The notes below the pieces were generated by a model. That model saw nothing but the letters and a program-made list of their open reading frames with translations. It did no database searches and was not told where the DNA came from. A DNA stretch of 64,000 nt, from the NCBI RefSeq assembly GCF_020025155.1, contig NZ_CP073751.1:496001-560000 (forward strand), written 5' to 3'. Source of the DNA: Halopseudomonas nanhaiensis. Lineage in GTDB: Bacteria > Pseudomonadota > Gammaproteobacteria > Pseudomonadales > Pseudomonadaceae. Below, piece after piece: positions 55,167-64,000 of the stretch. Position 1 is the first letter of the stretch; every line of letters begins with the position of its first letter. Position numbers and translations under genes: made by a program.

Positions 55167-55823
55167 TTATCCGCGCAAACTGATTACCGGCCAGGCGTGC
55201 GCCAGCGCGTGCGCATGCAACGTATCGTCAGGGTCCACCGCGACCGGGTGGTCGACCATGCGCAGTAGCGGCAGATCGTTCTGCGAGTCGCTGTAGAAGT
55301 AACTGCCCGCCAGACTCTCCCCGTTTTCTTCCAGCCAGCGCTGCAGGCGCGTCACCTTTCCCTCACGGAAGCAGGGCACGTCCGTGGTGCGGCCGGTGTA
55401 ACGACCCTCGGCACGCTCGCATTCGGTTGCCAGCAGAATGTCTATCCCCAGCTTGCGCGCTATGGGAGCGGTGACGAAGCGGTTGGTCGCGGTGATGATC
55501 ATCAAGGTGTCGCCGGCCTGGCGGTGCTGCTCGATCAGATCGAGCGCAGCCGGCAGTATGATCGGATCGATCTTGGCAGCCATGAATTCCGCATGCCAGG
55601 CGTCGAGCTGGTCATCGGGATGCTGGCCGAGCAGCTCCAAGGCGAAGTTCAGATACTCTTCGATGTCCAGCGTACCCGCTGCATACGCTTCGGCAAACGC
55701 ATCGTTACGCGCGCGGTAGGCCTGTGCATCGACCAGATTGCGCGAGCTGATGAAGTCGCCCCAGGCGTGATCGCTGTCGCCGCCGAGAAGGGTATTGTCG
55801 AGATCGAAAATTGCCAGTGCCAC
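55167..55823 (-). CDS. HAD-IB family phosphatase
   Basis: A 218-residue phosphoserine-phosphatase-like HAD hydrolase. It has the nucleophile motif [13 protein letters not shown] (D7, D9), motif II in [10 protein letters not shown], a Lys in FREGKVTRL and motif III/IV in [12 protein letters not shown] helical cap ([28 protein letters not shown]) follows motif I, the subclass IB topology. GTG 55823 is chosen with GGAG eight bases upstream; the start fits the family exactly. The position next to rppH-ptsP is conserved in Pseudomonas. The substrate is not established. Confidence 0.85.
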   Translation of the reverse strand: MALAIFDLDNTLLGGDSDHAWGDFISSRNLVDAQAYRARNDAFAEAYAAGTLDIEEYLNFALELLGQHPDDQLDAWHAEFMAAKIDPIILPAALDLIEQHRQAGDTLMIITATNRFVTAPIARKLGIDILLATECERAEGRYTGRTTDVPCFREGKVTRLQRWLEENGESLAGSYFYSDSQNDLPLLRMVDHPVAVDPDDTLHAHALAHAWPVISLRG

Positions 55824-55979
55824 CGGAGAGCTCCCCGTCGAAGTGATTGTTTTTCCTGTCAGAGCGAAGCATAAAGCAGTCGCCCTGCAAATGCTTGACT
55901 GCCTGCGGATATAGGCAATTGCTGCCCCGAGCGTCTTTGTGGAACAATGCGGTGAATAGCATGAAAAGAGATGCAGGCT

Positions 55980-56471
55980 GTGATCGATCCCGATGGTTTC
56001 CGTCCAAATGTAGGCATTATCCTGACCAATGGGTTGGGGCAGGTGCTGTGGGCTCGCCGCATCGGTCAGGACGCCTGGCAATTTCCGCAGGGCGGTATCC
56101 AGCGGAACGAGAGTCCTGAGCAGGCCCTGTATCGGGAACTTCACGAAGAAGTCGGCCTGATGCCGGAAGATGTCGAGATTCTCGCCTGCACCCGCGGTTG
56201 GCTGCGTTACCGTCTTCCGCAGCGCCTGATTCGGAGCCATTCCCAGCCGGTGTGTGTCGGGCAGAAGCAGAAATGGTTCCTGCTGCGCCTCACCGCTGAC
56301 GAAGCACGCGTCTGCATGACCAAGAGCGCCAAGCCCGAGTTCGATGGCTGGCGCTGGGTCAGCTACTGGTATCCCCTCGGCCAAGTGGTCGCCTTCAAGC
56401 GTGACGTCTATCGGCGGGCGATGAAGGAACTGGCGCCGCGCCTGCCGCTCGGCGAACTCTCGGAGTGTTGA
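55980..56471 (+). CDS. rppH: RNA 5'-pyrophosphohydrolase
   Basis: A 163-residue Nudix enzyme that removes pyrophosphate from mRNA 5' ends, triggering decay. The Nudix box is [23 protein letters not shown]. Other family blocks are [19 protein letters not shown] and [25 protein letters not shown] 55980 ([10 protein letters not shown]) is preferred because orthologs begin at this residue; ATG 55971 would add three residues. It is two bases upstream of ptsP. Confidence 0.93.
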   Translation: MIDPDGFRPNVGIILTNGLGQVLWARRIGQDAWQFPQGGIQRNESPEQALYRELHEEVGLMPEDVEILACTRGWLRYRLPQRLIRSHSQPVCVGQKQKWFLLRLTADEARVCMTKSAKPEFDGWRWVSYWYPLGQVVAFKRDVYRRAMKELAPRLPLGELSEC

Positions 56472-56473
56472 GC

Positions 56474-58741
56474 ATGCTCGCAACGCTGCGCCGCATCGTC
56501 CAGGAGGTCAATTCCGCACGGGATCTGACCAGCGCCCTGGATATCATCGTGCAGCGGGTGCGAGGCGCCATGGGCACAGAAGTGTGCTCGGTCTATCTGC
56601 TCGACCCCGACTCGACCCGCTACGTGCTGATGGCAACGGAAGGCTTGAACAAGGCCGCCGTGGGCGTCGTCAGCATGGGCACCAATGAAGGTCTGATCGG
56701 TTACGTCGGAGCGCGTGAGGAGCCGGTCAATCTGGAGGATGCCGCTTCGCATCCCCGCTTTCGTTATTTTGCCGAGACCGGTGAGGAGCGCTTCGCCTCC
56801 TTCCTCGGCGTGCCGATCATCCACCACCGCCGGGTGATGGGTGTGCTGGTCGTTCAGCAGAAGGAACGGCGCCAGTTTGACGAAGGTGAAGAAGCCTTCC
56901 TGGTGACCATGAGCGCCCAGCTGGCGGGCGTCATCGCCCACGCCGAGGCAACCGGATCGATCCGCGGGCTTGGCTGGGGCGGGGAGGTCGTTCAGGACAC
57001 CCGTTTCGATGCCGTCCCGGGCGCTCCGGGGGTTGCCATCGGCCAGGCCGTGGTGATTCTGCCTCCGGCCGATCTCAAGGCGGTGCCGGACAAGACCGTC
57101 ACTGACATCCAGGCAGAAATTGATCTGTTCCGCGATGCGGTTGCAGCGGTGCGCAGCGACATGCAGGCGCTCTCGGTCAAGCTGTCTCCGCAGCTGCGTC
57201 CTGAAGAGCTGGCGCTGTTCGATGTGTATCAGATGATGCTCGACGACGCTGCGCTGGGTAACGAGGTACGCGAGGTCATCAACCGCGGCCAGTGGGCGCA
57301 GGGCGCCCTGCGCGACGTGGTCACCGCACACGTGACCCGGTTCGAACTGATGGATGATCCGTACCTGCGCGAGCGCGCCTCGGACGTCAAGGACCTCGGC
57401 CGGCGCATTCTGGCCTACCTGCAGGAAGCCGGACGGCAGGAACGGGTGTTTCCGGACCAGACGATTCTGGTCAGCGAAGAGCTGTCCCCGGTCATGCTTG
57501 GCGAGGTGCCCAAGGAAAAGCTGGTCGGTCTGGTCTCGGTCCTTGGGTCCGGGAGCTCACACGTCGCCATCCTCGCCCGGGCCATGGGCGTGCCGACGGT
57601 CATGGGTGCGCTCGATCTGCCGTACACCCGGATGGACGGTCTCGAACTGATCGTCGACGGTAATCACGGTGAGGTTTACTGCAATCCCTCTGCAGAGCTG
57701 CGGCGCCACTACCTTGAGCTGATCAGCGAAGAACGCGAGCTGGTGCAGGGCCTTGAACAGCTGCGCGATGTGCCCTGCGTCACGCCGGACGGACACCGCA
57801 TGCCGCTGCTGGTCAATACCGGCCTGCTGGCAGACGTGGCCAGGTCACTGGATCGTGGCGCTGAAGGGGTAGGCCTGTACCGCACCGAAGTACCGTTCAT
57901 GATCAAGGACCGCTTCCCCAGCGAGAAGGAGCAGCAGGCGACTTATCGCGAGCAGCTGGAGGCCTTCCACCCGCTACCGGTCACTATGCGTACGCTCGAC
58001 ATCGGTGGTGACAAGGCGCTGACCTATTTCCCGATCAAGGAAGACAACCCGTTCCTCGGCTGGCGTGGCATTCGCGTCACGCTCGACCACCCGGAAATTT
58101 TCCTGGTGCAGACCCGTGCCATGCTCAAGGCCAGCCAGGGGCTGAACAACCTGCGAATCATGCTGCCCATGATCAGCAGCCCGTTCGAGGTCGAAGAGGC
58201 TCAGCATCTGATTCACCGCGCCTACAGCGAGGTGCTCGACGAAGGCGTCGACGTGCCGATGCCACCGGTGGGCGTGATGATTGAAGTGCCTGCTGCCGTG
58301 TACCAGGCGCGTGAGCTGATTCAACTGGTCGACTTCCTTTCGGTGGGTACCAACGACCTCACCCAATACCTGCTGGCAGTGGATCGCAACAATCCACGCG
58401 TTGCCGATCTCTATCACTCCATGCATCCGGCCGTGTTGCAGGCGCTGATCAGGGTGTCTGCCGCCTGCCGGGAAGCGGGCAAGCCGATGAGCGTGTGCGG
58501 AGAGATGGCAGGAGACCCGGCCGCTGCGGTGTTGCTGATGGCCATGGGTTGCGATGTGCTATCGATGAATGCGACCAACCTGCCGCGCGTGAAGTGGCTG
58601 CTCCGGCAGATCACCCTGAGCGATGCCAAGGCGTTACTCGACGAGGTCATCGAGCTGGACAATCCGCACCTGGTTCAAGCAACCCTGCATCTGGCCTTGC
58701 GCAACATGGGGCTGGGCAGGGTACTCAGTCAGGGTCGCTGA
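56474..58741 (+). CDS. ptsP: Phosphoenolpyruvate-protein phosphotransferase, nitrogen PTS EI-Ntr
   Basis: A 755-residue enzyme I of the nitrogen-related PTS, which phosphorylates NPr (PtsO) and then PtsN. It has an N-terminal GAF domain (about 1-160; [19 protein letters not shown]), an HPr-binding region, and the phospho-His domain with [21 protein letters not shown]. The PEP-binding barrel has [21 protein letters not shown] and CGEMAGDP. The GAF domain identifies PtsP rather than sugar EI. ATG 56474 is used; the GTG three codons before is inside the rppH end. The 3' end overlaps the convergent NRDE gene by 13 bases. Confidence 0.96.
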   Translation: MLATLRRIVQEVNSARDLTSALDIIVQRVRGAMGTEVCSVYLLDPDSTRYVLMATEGLNKAAVGVVSMGTNEGLIGYVGAREEPVNLEDAASHPRFRYFAETGEERFASFLGVPIIHHRRVMGVLVVQQKERRQFDEGEEAFLVTMSAQLAGVIAHAEATGSIRGLGWGGEVVQDTRFDAVPGAPGVAIGQAVVILPPADLKAVPDKTVTDIQAEIDLFRDAVAAVRSDMQALSVKLSPQLRPEELALFDVYQMMLDDAALGNEVREVINRGQWAQGALRDVVTAHVTRFELMDDPYLRERASDVKDLGRRILAYLQEAGRQERVFPDQTILVSEELSPVMLGEVPKEKLVGLVSVLGSGSSHVAILARAMGVPTVMGALDLPYTRMDGLELIVDGNHGEVYCNPSAELRRHYLELISEERELVQGLEQLRDVPCVTPDGHRMPLLVNTGLLADVARSLDRGAEGVGLYRTEVPFMIKDRFPSEKEQQATYREQLEAFHPLPVTMRTLDIGGDKALTYFPIKEDNPFLGWRGIRVTLDHPEIFLVQTRAMLKASQGLNNLRIMLPMISSPFEVEEAQHLIHRAYSEVLDEGVDVPMPPVGVMIEVPAAVYQARELIQLVDFLSVGTNDLTQYLLAVDRNNPRVADLYHSMHPAVLQALIRVSAACREAGKPMSVCGEMAGDPAAAVLLMAMGCDVLSMNATNLPRVKWLLRQITLSDAKALLDEVIELDNPHLVQATLHLALRNMGLGRVLSQGR

Positions 58742-59502
58742 GGCCGGCTTTCCGTCTGGAATTCGTAGCGCACCTCGCCGAGTGGAGTGGCGTTCGGACC
58801 AAAACTTCTTTCAACGAATTCGATTCGTTCATCCTCCGTTATTCTCAGCAGCGAGCTGGCCCTTGTGCCATATGTCTCACCGATGATGAATGCCGCCGAA
58901 AGTGCCCGCTCCCATTCCTGGCTTACACCTGTGCGCGGCAGCTGCTCGTCGGGGTACTGTTGCGGATCGGCCAGCAGGGCAATCAGCTGCTCGGCAGAGC
59001 CCTGCTCGGCTTCCTGCAGGCCGGAGCGCAGCGCGACGAGCTTGGGCCAGGCTGTGTCGAGCGAAGCGTTGGACAAGCCGTAGTACCCGGGGGCAAGTGC
59101 GCTCGGTATTGCTTCCCGGCTGTTGAGGTAACAGAGCAGGTCGCGGTCGCCGACCAGCAGATTGAAAGCGCCGTACTCCGTGCAGCGAGGTGCGAGCTCT
59201 TCGAGATACGCCTGGGGGGACACCGATGATGCGAGGAAGCCTGCAACCAGTTCACCGCGCGAGCGTGTACCCACCGCCATCCCGGAAGCGCGGACGTTGG
59301 TGAGCGCGGCAAACCGGCCGCTGCGTGTCACGCCCAGCCACGTGCCGCGCGCTTGCAGATCTTGCCCTGCGAGGAGGTCCGGGTGACCGTCTTCGTCCCA
59401 GAACGCAGCAGGGCGCGTCGGGCGGGCGTGAAATTCGTCGCGATTCCCGAGCAGTAACAGACGGTGCCCGGCTTGCTGCCAGGCGAAGGCAATCAAGCAC
59501 AT
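58729..59502 (-). CDS. NRDE-family (TANGO2-like) protein
   Basis: A 257-residue protein beginning MCLIAFAW, with the signature LLLGNRDEFHARPTRPAAFW and GTWLGVTRSGRFAALTNVR. The Cys at position 2 is positioned as an N-terminal nucleophile, as in Ntn-hydrolase folds. The family includes human TANGO2 and has been linked to haem handling; the bacterial role is unclear. GGAG precedes the ATG. It overlaps ptsP by 13 bases at the 3' end. Confidence 0.88.
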   Translation of the reverse strand: MCLIAFAWQQAGHRLLLLGNRDEFHARPTRPAAFWDEDGHPDLLAGQDLQARGTWLGVTRSGRFAALTNVRASGMAVGTRSRGELVAGFLASSVSPQAYLEELAPRCTEYGAFNLLVGDRDLLCYLNSREAIPSALAPGYYGLSNASLDTAWPKLVALRSGLQEAEQGSAEQLIALLADPQQYPDEQLPRTGVSQEWERALSAAFIIGETYGTRASSLLRITEDERIEFVERSFGPNATPLGEVRYEFQTESRPQRP

Positions 59503-59561
59503 CGCAATCTCCAGTCGAGCCGGCAGTGTAGCGTGAGGGCAGGCTCGACTGGAACGGCCTC

Positions 59562-60911
59562 TTACGGGTCGACCACCACTACCGGTTGCAGCCCGTCGGC
59601 GAGCAGGCCGGTCGCGATGACCGTGTAGATACTGCCTGCAGCCAGCGCGGTTCCGGGTAGATCGATCACTGCGGTGCCGTCACCTCCGCCGGCGGGTCGT
59701 ACTTCCAGATCATAGCTGCCGGCTGATACTTCGAAGTAGTCCGACGCCGTGAAGTACGGTACGCCCGCCAGCCCGGCAAGAATGGCGCCGTTTGCGAGCA
59801 CGTCCACATCGGGAGCGTCCGGCGCCGCATGAATCACGCGAACCAGCACGTTGTCTCCCTCGACAGGGCTGCGCTCGTCGACCAGGGTGCGCAATTCGAA
59901 GGCGGTATTACCGCTGCCACCGAGCAGACCGGTCGCCAGCACGCTGTAGGCCATCCCGGCCTCGGCTTCGACCTCAAGCTCGGCGACGGGGCTTGTGGTG
60001 TTCTGCGCCGCGACACCAATCCGATAGGTACCCGGCAACACCGTCAGATACTCGCTGATATCGCGAAAGCTCGCAGTGACGCCCACAGGCTCTCCGTCGA
60101 CCAGCACATCGACCGTCGGCGCGTCAGGTGACAAATGCATCGCGCGGACCAGGGCACGCTGATCTTCCAGCGTTACGAACGCCGGGTCATTGAGCAGCGC
60201 GACCAGCGAGACTGGAGACAGTCCGGACTCACGGTCAATGGCGCCGACAAAGTAGGAAAGGCCGTTCTCGAAATCGACGAAGCCGGAGTCGTAGACCACG
60301 GTATCGTCACCCGCCGAGGTCAGCCGTACGCGGTAGCTGTCGACCGGCAGTTCCAGATAGTTGTCGGTGTCCTCTCCCGGAGCGAAGTCGCTGATGACGG
60401 GCTCACCCAGTGCCTCCTCCGTGTCGAGGTATACATCAACCGGACCGGCCTGTACCGCCGCGTGAAGGAGAAATAGGCGGAAGAAGCCCTCTGCAGGTGT
60501 GTCGCGGTCATCCATGATGGTCAACAGATCGAATGCGTTTGCATCACTGCCTTCGAGCAACCCGTACGCCACTACGGTGTAGGCCGTATCGGCCACAGGC
60601 GTGATGGTGGTCTCGAAAGCCGGCTCCGAAGCGCTATCCGCGCCGGCCGCGCGGACGGCCACCGTCAGCGGCTCGGCCGGTACACGCGTAAAGGACGTCG
60701 CTTCACCGAACGGCAGCGCCGCAATAGCACGAGTGCCATTGATATAGATATCGACATCGGGAGCGTCCGCTGCAGCATGGAACACGCGGAGATCGGCTCC
60801 GGGATCGCCCGCAGGGGGCGCGACAGGTGAATCGTTGCTGCTGCTGCCACCGAGGCAGCCGCCCAGCGCCAGAGACATCAGCGCGACCAGCATGATGAGA
60901 AGACGGTTCAC
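59562..60911 (-). CDS. DUF4397 four-repeat lipoprotein
   Basis: A 449-residue exported lipoprotein. The signal helix VNRLLIMLVALMSLALGGC ends in a lipobox (LGGC) with mature Cys19, followed by a Gly/Ser linker. Four DUF4397 repeats follow, each starting with a variant of R-x-x-HAAPDAPDVDVYVNG (DLRVFHAAADAPDVDIYING; FLLHAAVQAGPVDVYLDT; RAMHLSPDAPTVDVLVDG; RVIHAAPDAPDVDVLANG). Each ends in a YTVVATGLL-like strand. It is strongly acidic. GTG 60911 with AGGAG upstream is the start. Probably a surface or periplasmic beta-sandwich protein of unknown role. The 239 bases upstream contain no gene I can support. Confidence 0.85.
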   Translation of the reverse strand: MNRLLIMLVALMSLALGGCLGGSSSNDSPVAPPAGDPGADLRVFHAAADAPDVDIYINGTRAIAALPFGEATSFTRVPAEPLTVAVRAAGADSASEPAFETTITPVADTAYTVVAYGLLEGSDANAFDLLTIMDDRDTPAEGFFRLFLLHAAVQAGPVDVYLDTEEALGEPVISDFAPGEDTDNYLELPVDSYRVRLTSAGDDTVVYDSGFVDFENGLSYFVGAIDRESGLSPVSLVALLNDPAFVTLEDQRALVRAMHLSPDAPTVDVLVDGEPVGVTASFRDISEYLTVLPGTYRIGVAAQNTTSPVAELEVEAEAGMAYSVLATGLLGGSGNTAFELRTLVDERSPVEGDNVLVRVIHAAPDAPDVDVLANGAILAGLAGVPYFTASDYFEVSAGSYDLEVRPAGGGDGTAVIDLPGTALAAGSIYTVIATGLLADGLQPVVVVDP

Positions 60912-61150
60912 GGGGATACTCCTTGTGTGGATGGAAATGGCGCACTGCTGCATCGCCGACCACAAGTTCAGTTCATGACCTTTACAAAAGCTATACAGAA
61001 GCTTTTCAAAACCTATACCGAATGTTTCGTAAGCGAGCGGGAGCGGGCGCTGAGGGCCATTCCGTTTGCAGTCGCTGCGTATGGCAGCGCCATTTCCGTT
61101 AAACTGTCGGGCTTGATCTGTCGGCGCCAGTCAATGGCGGGAGTGAGCGG

Positions 61151-61933
61151 GTGGAGTTCTTGATTTATCTGGTGCTGGGTGGTTTTGCCGGGACGCTCGC
61201 CGGGCTGTTCGGCGTGGGCGGAGGCATGATCATCGTGCCCGTTCTGGTGTACAGCTTTGCCGCCCAGGGCTTTTCGTCCGAGGTCCTCACCCACATGGCG
61301 GTGGGCACGTCGCTGGCGACCATCGCTTTCACCTCGATCAACGCCATTAGAGCGCACCACTTGAAAGGTGCCGTACGCTGGCCGCTGTTCGTCTGGATGA
61401 CGCTGGGCATCATCCTTGGATCAGTAGCCGGTGCCCTGACTGCTGCCCTCCTCGAAGGCCCTCTGCTGCAGCGGATCATCGGCGTGTTTGCCATCTGCGT
61501 GGCTATCCAGATGGCATTCGAGCTCAAGCCGAAGGCCGGGCGCGAAGTGCCCGGTAAGCCGGGATTGGCTGCGGCTGGCGGTGTGATCGGCTGGGCGTCC
61601 GCCATTTTTGGTATCGGGGGCGGTTCCCTGACCGTGCCTTTCCTGGTCTGGCGGAGCGTGCCGATGCAGCAGGCGGTGGCCACCTCATCTGCCTGCGGGC
61701 TGCCGATTGCCGTCAGCGGTGCGATCAGCTTCATATGGACCGGCTGGCAGGCCCAGCCGTTGCCCGAGTGGAGCCTGGGATATATCTATCTGCCGGCATT
61801 GGTCGGGATCGCCGCGACCAGTATGCTGTTCGCAGGGTTCGGCGCGAGACTGGCTCATCGGCTTTCGCAGCGCCTGCTCAAACGCCTGTTTGCCCTGCTG
61901 TTGCTGGGCGTTGGAATCAACTTCCTCGTGTAG
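61151..61933 (+). CDS. TauE/SafE (TSUP) family permease
   Basis: A 260-residue, about eight-helix membrane protein with two half-repeats. Each half carries the family signature: [23 protein letters not shown] in the first and [21 protein letters not shown] in the second. TSUP permeases move sulfite, sulfoacetate or other organosulfur anions; the substrate is unknown here. The start is GTG. It is eight bases from lgt, and the same neighbour order is found in Pseudomonas. Confidence 0.88.
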   Translation: MEFLIYLVLGGFAGTLAGLFGVGGGMIIVPVLVYSFAAQGFSSEVLTHMAVGTSLATIAFTSINAIRAHHLKGAVRWPLFVWMTLGIILGSVAGALTAALLEGPLLQRIIGVFAICVAIQMAFELKPKAGREVPGKPGLAAAGGVIGWASAIFGIGGGSLTVPFLVWRSVPMQQAVATSSACGLPIAVSGAISFIWTGWQAQPLPEWSLGYIYLPALVGIAATSMLFAGFGARLAHRLSQRLLKRLFALLLLGVGINFLV

Positions 61934-61941
61934 GGATGCTC

Positions 61942-62748
61942 ATGTTGCCTTATCCTCAAATCGACCCGGTGGCCGTTTCGCTGGGCCCGCTGCAGATTCA
62001 CTGGTACGGCCTGATGTACCTGATCGGGATTGGCGGAGCCTGGTGGCTGGCCGGTCGCCGTCTGGAGCAGTTCGATCCGACATGGTCCAGAGAAAAGCTG
62101 TCGGACCTGGTGTTCTGGGTCGCGCTGGGTGTCATTGCTGGCGGGCGGTTGGGCTACGTGCTGTTTTATGACCTGCCGGCTTACATCAATGATCCGAGCC
62201 TGGTTCTGCAGATATGGCGCGGGGGCATGTCCTTCCATGGCGGGTTGATCGGCGTACTGCTGGCGGTTGGCTGGTTTGCATGGCGCAACAACAAGCGCTT
62301 TTTCGATCTGATGGACTTCATTGCACCGTTGGTACCGATCGGCCTGGGCGCTGGCCGTATCGGCAACTTTATCAATGCCGAACTGTGGGGCAAGCCCACA
62401 GACGTGCCCTGGGCGATGGTATTCCCGACCGATCCGCTGCAACTGGCGCGACATCCGTCGCAGCTTTACCAGTTTGCGCTGGAGGGGGTTGCCCTGTTCA
62501 TCATTCTCTGGCTGTATTCAAGCAAGCCACGCCCAACCATGGCCGTCAGCGGGCTGTTCGGCATCTGCTACGGTACCTTCCGCTTCCTGGTCGAATTCGT
62601 CCGCGAGCCGGATGCGCATATCGGCTACCTCGCCTTCGGTTGGCTGACCATGGGCCAGGTACTGTGTATTCCCATGATTCTGATCGGCGCCGGCATGATG
62701 GCCTGGGCCTATCGCAACGAGAGTGCAACGCGTGAAACAGTATCTTGA
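61942..62748 (+). CDS. lgt: Prolipoprotein diacylglyceryl transferase
   Basis: A 268-residue, seven-helix inner-membrane enzyme attaching diacylglycerol to the lipobox Cys of prolipoproteins. It has [21 protein letters not shown], the catalytic HGGLIG motif ([11 protein letters not shown]) and the Lgt signature [19 protein letters not shown] 61942 (AGGGA six bases upstream) is preferred to ATG 61936. It overlaps thyA by 17 bases. Confidence 0.96.
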   Translation: MLPYPQIDPVAVSLGPLQIHWYGLMYLIGIGGAWWLAGRRLEQFDPTWSREKLSDLVFWVALGVIAGGRLGYVLFYDLPAYINDPSLVLQIWRGGMSFHGGLIGVLLAVGWFAWRNNKRFFDLMDFIAPLVPIGLGAGRIGNFINAELWGKPTDVPWAMVFPTDPLQLARHPSQLYQFALEGVALFIILWLYSSKPRPTMAVSGLFGICYGTFRFLVEFVREPDAHIGYLAFGWLTMGQVLCIPMILIGAGMMAWAYRNESATRETVS

Positions 62749-63526
62749 TCTGATGCGGCAGGTCCGCGAGAACGGCACCTTCAAGAGCGACCGGACCGGT
62801 ACCGGGACCTACAGCGTGTTCGGGCATCAGATGCGCTTCGATCTGGCCGAAGGCTTCCCGCTGGTGACGACCAAGAAATGCCACCTGCGCTCGATCATCA
62901 TCGAGCTGCTGTGGTTTCTGCGCGGGGACACCAATATTGCGTATCTGAAGGAAAACGGCGTGTCCATCTGGGACGAATGGGCCGACGAGAACGGTGATCT
63001 CGGGCCTGTCTACGGTTACCAGTGGCGGTCATGGCCGGCGCCGAATGGCGAGTCGATCGATCAGATCGGCAAGCTGGTGCAGATGATTCGCAGCAATCCC
63101 GATTCGCGTCGCCTGATCGTCTCGGCATGGAATCCCGCGCTGGTCGATCAGATGGCGCTGCCACCATGCCATGCCCTGTTTCAGTTCTACGTCGCGGATG
63201 GTCGGCTCAGTTGTCAGCTGTATCAGCGCTCGGCCGATATCTTTCTCGGCGTGCCCTTCAATATCGCCAGCTACGCCCTGCTGACCCTGATGGTCGCGCA
63301 GGTGTGCGATCTGCAGCCGGGCGAATTTATCTGGACCGGGGGGGATTGCCATCTGTATGCCAATCATCTGGAACAGACGGACCTTCAGCTGAGCCGCGAG
63401 CCGTTGCCGCTGCCGACGATGAAGCTCAATCCACAGGTAAAGGATCTTTTCGCCTTCACCTATGAAGACTTCGAACTGGTGGGCTATCAGGCGCACCCGC
63501 ACATCAAGGCGCCGGTCGCGGTATGA
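62732..63526 (+). CDS. thyA: Thymidylate synthase
   Basis: A 264-residue enzyme, the standard E. coli-type length, making dTMP from dUMP with methylene-THF. It has the [19 protein letters not shown] start region and the active-site Cys in [13 protein letters not shown]. The dUMP-binding [18 protein letters not shown] and the C-terminal IKAPVAV end are intact. GTG 62732 is chosen for length; GTG 62723 would add three residues. It overlaps lgt by 17 bases and folA by four (ATGA), so the three genes are translationally coupled. Confidence 0.96.
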   Translation: MKQYLDLMRQVRENGTFKSDRTGTGTYSVFGHQMRFDLAEGFPLVTTKKCHLRSIIIELLWFLRGDTNIAYLKENGVSIWDEWADENGDLGPVYGYQWRSWPAPNGESIDQIGKLVQMIRSNPDSRRLIVSAWNPALVDQMALPPCHALFQFYVADGRLSCQLYQRSADIFLGVPFNIASYALLTLMVAQVCDLQPGEFIWTGGDCHLYANHLEQTDLQLSREPLPLPTMKLNPQVKDLFAFTYEDFELVGYQAHPHIKAPVAV

Positions 63527-64000
63527 GTATGATTGCAGCACCCCGGGTGGCGATGATCGCGGCGATGGCGCACAACAGGGTGATCGGTCGCGAGAACCAG
63601 TTGCCGTGGCATCTGCCGGAGGATCTGAAGTACTTTCGCGGCGTGACCTGGGGCAAGCCGATCATCATGGGGCGCAAGACCTTCGATTCGCTGGGTCGGC
63701 CGCTGCCTGGCCGCACCAACATCGTGGTCACCGGGCAGACCCATCTGCAGCTGCCGGGTGCACGGATAGCCGGATCGCCGGACGAGGCGCTGGACATTGC
63801 CTTTGCTCAGGCTGCGCTGGATGCCGTGGACGAAGTCATGGTGATCGGTGGCGCGACCCTGTATGAGCAGCTCATGGCACGAGCTGACCGGCTGTACCTG
63901 ACGCGAGTGGAGATCAGCCCGCCGGGCGATGCATGGTTTCCGGAGTTCGATGAAGGGCAGTGGCGGCTGGTTCAGGAACGCGTAGTGGCGGAAGGCGACG
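63523..64000 (+). CDS. folA: Dihydrofolate reductase, 3' truncated by window edge
   Basis: The frame is open from ATG 63523 to the end of the window (159 residues visible). It encodes [30 protein letters not shown], with the catalytic acid in PEDLKYF. The NADPH motifs [20 protein letters not shown] and [14 protein letters not shown] follow. It regenerates the THF consumed by the upstream thyA. The start codon overlaps the thyA stop. Only the last few residues are missing. Confidence 0.93.
   Translation, partial: MSMIAAPRVAMIAAMAHNRVIGRENQLPWHLPEDLKYFRGVTWGKPIIMGRKTFDSLGRPLPGRTNIVVTGQTHLQLPGARIAGSPDEALDIAFAQAALDAVDEVMVIGGATLYEQLMARADRLYLTRVEISPPGDAWFPEFDEGQWRLVQERVVAEGD

Noticed and set aside
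55824..56483. Extension of the HAD phosphatase frame upstream across rppH
   Set aside because: The added residues are antisense to rppH. The GTG at 55823 with GGAG upstream gives the exact family start.

Overview
The window is a GC-rich, gene-dense chromosomal segment of a gammaproteobacterium. Gene content and order point to the family Pseudomonadaceae (Pseudomonas in the broad sense, perhaps a Stutzerimonas/Halopseudomonas-type lineage). Indicators are serA divergent from a D-2-hydroxyglutarate dehydrogenase, the block fau - 6S RNA - zapA - coiled-coil protein divergent from ygfB - pepP - ubiH - ubiI, the block fbpA-fbpB-gcvT-gcvH-gcvP, and the block HAD - rppH - ptsP ... lgt - thyA - folA. 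The assignment rests on recognised protein families and synteny from memory, not on a search. I see no prophage, IS element, CRISPR array, tRNA or rRNA.

Layout. 1-8.3 kb: a truncated 2OG-Fe(II) oxygenase, a short-chain dehydrogenase, a PAP2 phosphatase, a cation/proton antiporter, a DsbA-family thioredoxin-fold protein, small membrane and DUF proteins, and malate synthase G. 8.4-20.2 kb: a hydrolase, a second 2OG oxygenase, DUF523, serA and D2HGDH (serine synthesis), an FAA-hydrolase-fold protein, an SdiA-regulated-type protein, rpiA, ilvA and a CHASE-PAS-GGDEF diguanylate cyclase. 20.2-26.8 kb: EVE protein, a 42-residue membrane protein, fau, 6S RNA, zapA and its coiled-coil neighbour, ygfB/pepP, and two ubiquinone-pathway monooxygenases. 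26.8-34.5 kb: a Fur-box-preceded ferric-iron ABC transporter lacking its ATPase, then gcvT-gcvH-gcvP. 34.6-39.7 kb: mgtE, then an arsenic operon arsR-arsH-gapdh-arsJ whose tandem palindromic operator overlaps its promoter. 39.7-42.5 kb: a TetR-controlled hydrolase/MFS pair with two near-identical operators. 42.6-47.7 kb: a potassium locus, trkH - short KdpD - KdpE - trkA, with repeated GTTTAY motifs upstream of both trk genes. 47.8-54.8 kb: an exported SDR, a Cache/HAMP/PAS hybrid histidine kinase, an orphan encapsulated-ferritin-like protein, a GcvR-type ACT protein, an HDOD protein and rlmI. 55-64 kb: HAD phosphatase, rppH, ptsP, an NRDE protein, a four-repeat DUF4397 lipoprotein, a TauE/SafE permease, lgt, thyA and folA (cut by the window end).

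The most unusual non-coding signal is a family of intergenic structured elements, four clear copies (31.25-31.51 kb and 54.80-55.07 kb) and one degenerate candidate (14.25 kb). Each has long complementary outer arms whose sequence differs completely between copies. These enclose a related core of two small hairpins. On one strand the hairpin loops are mostly C[ANGGAY]G, closely resembling the CsrA/RsmA hexaloop site. At both loci two elements sit about 57 bp apart with their GGA strands pointing away from each other. The stems covary while the loops are retained, which argues for selection on structure; an RsmA link is inference only.
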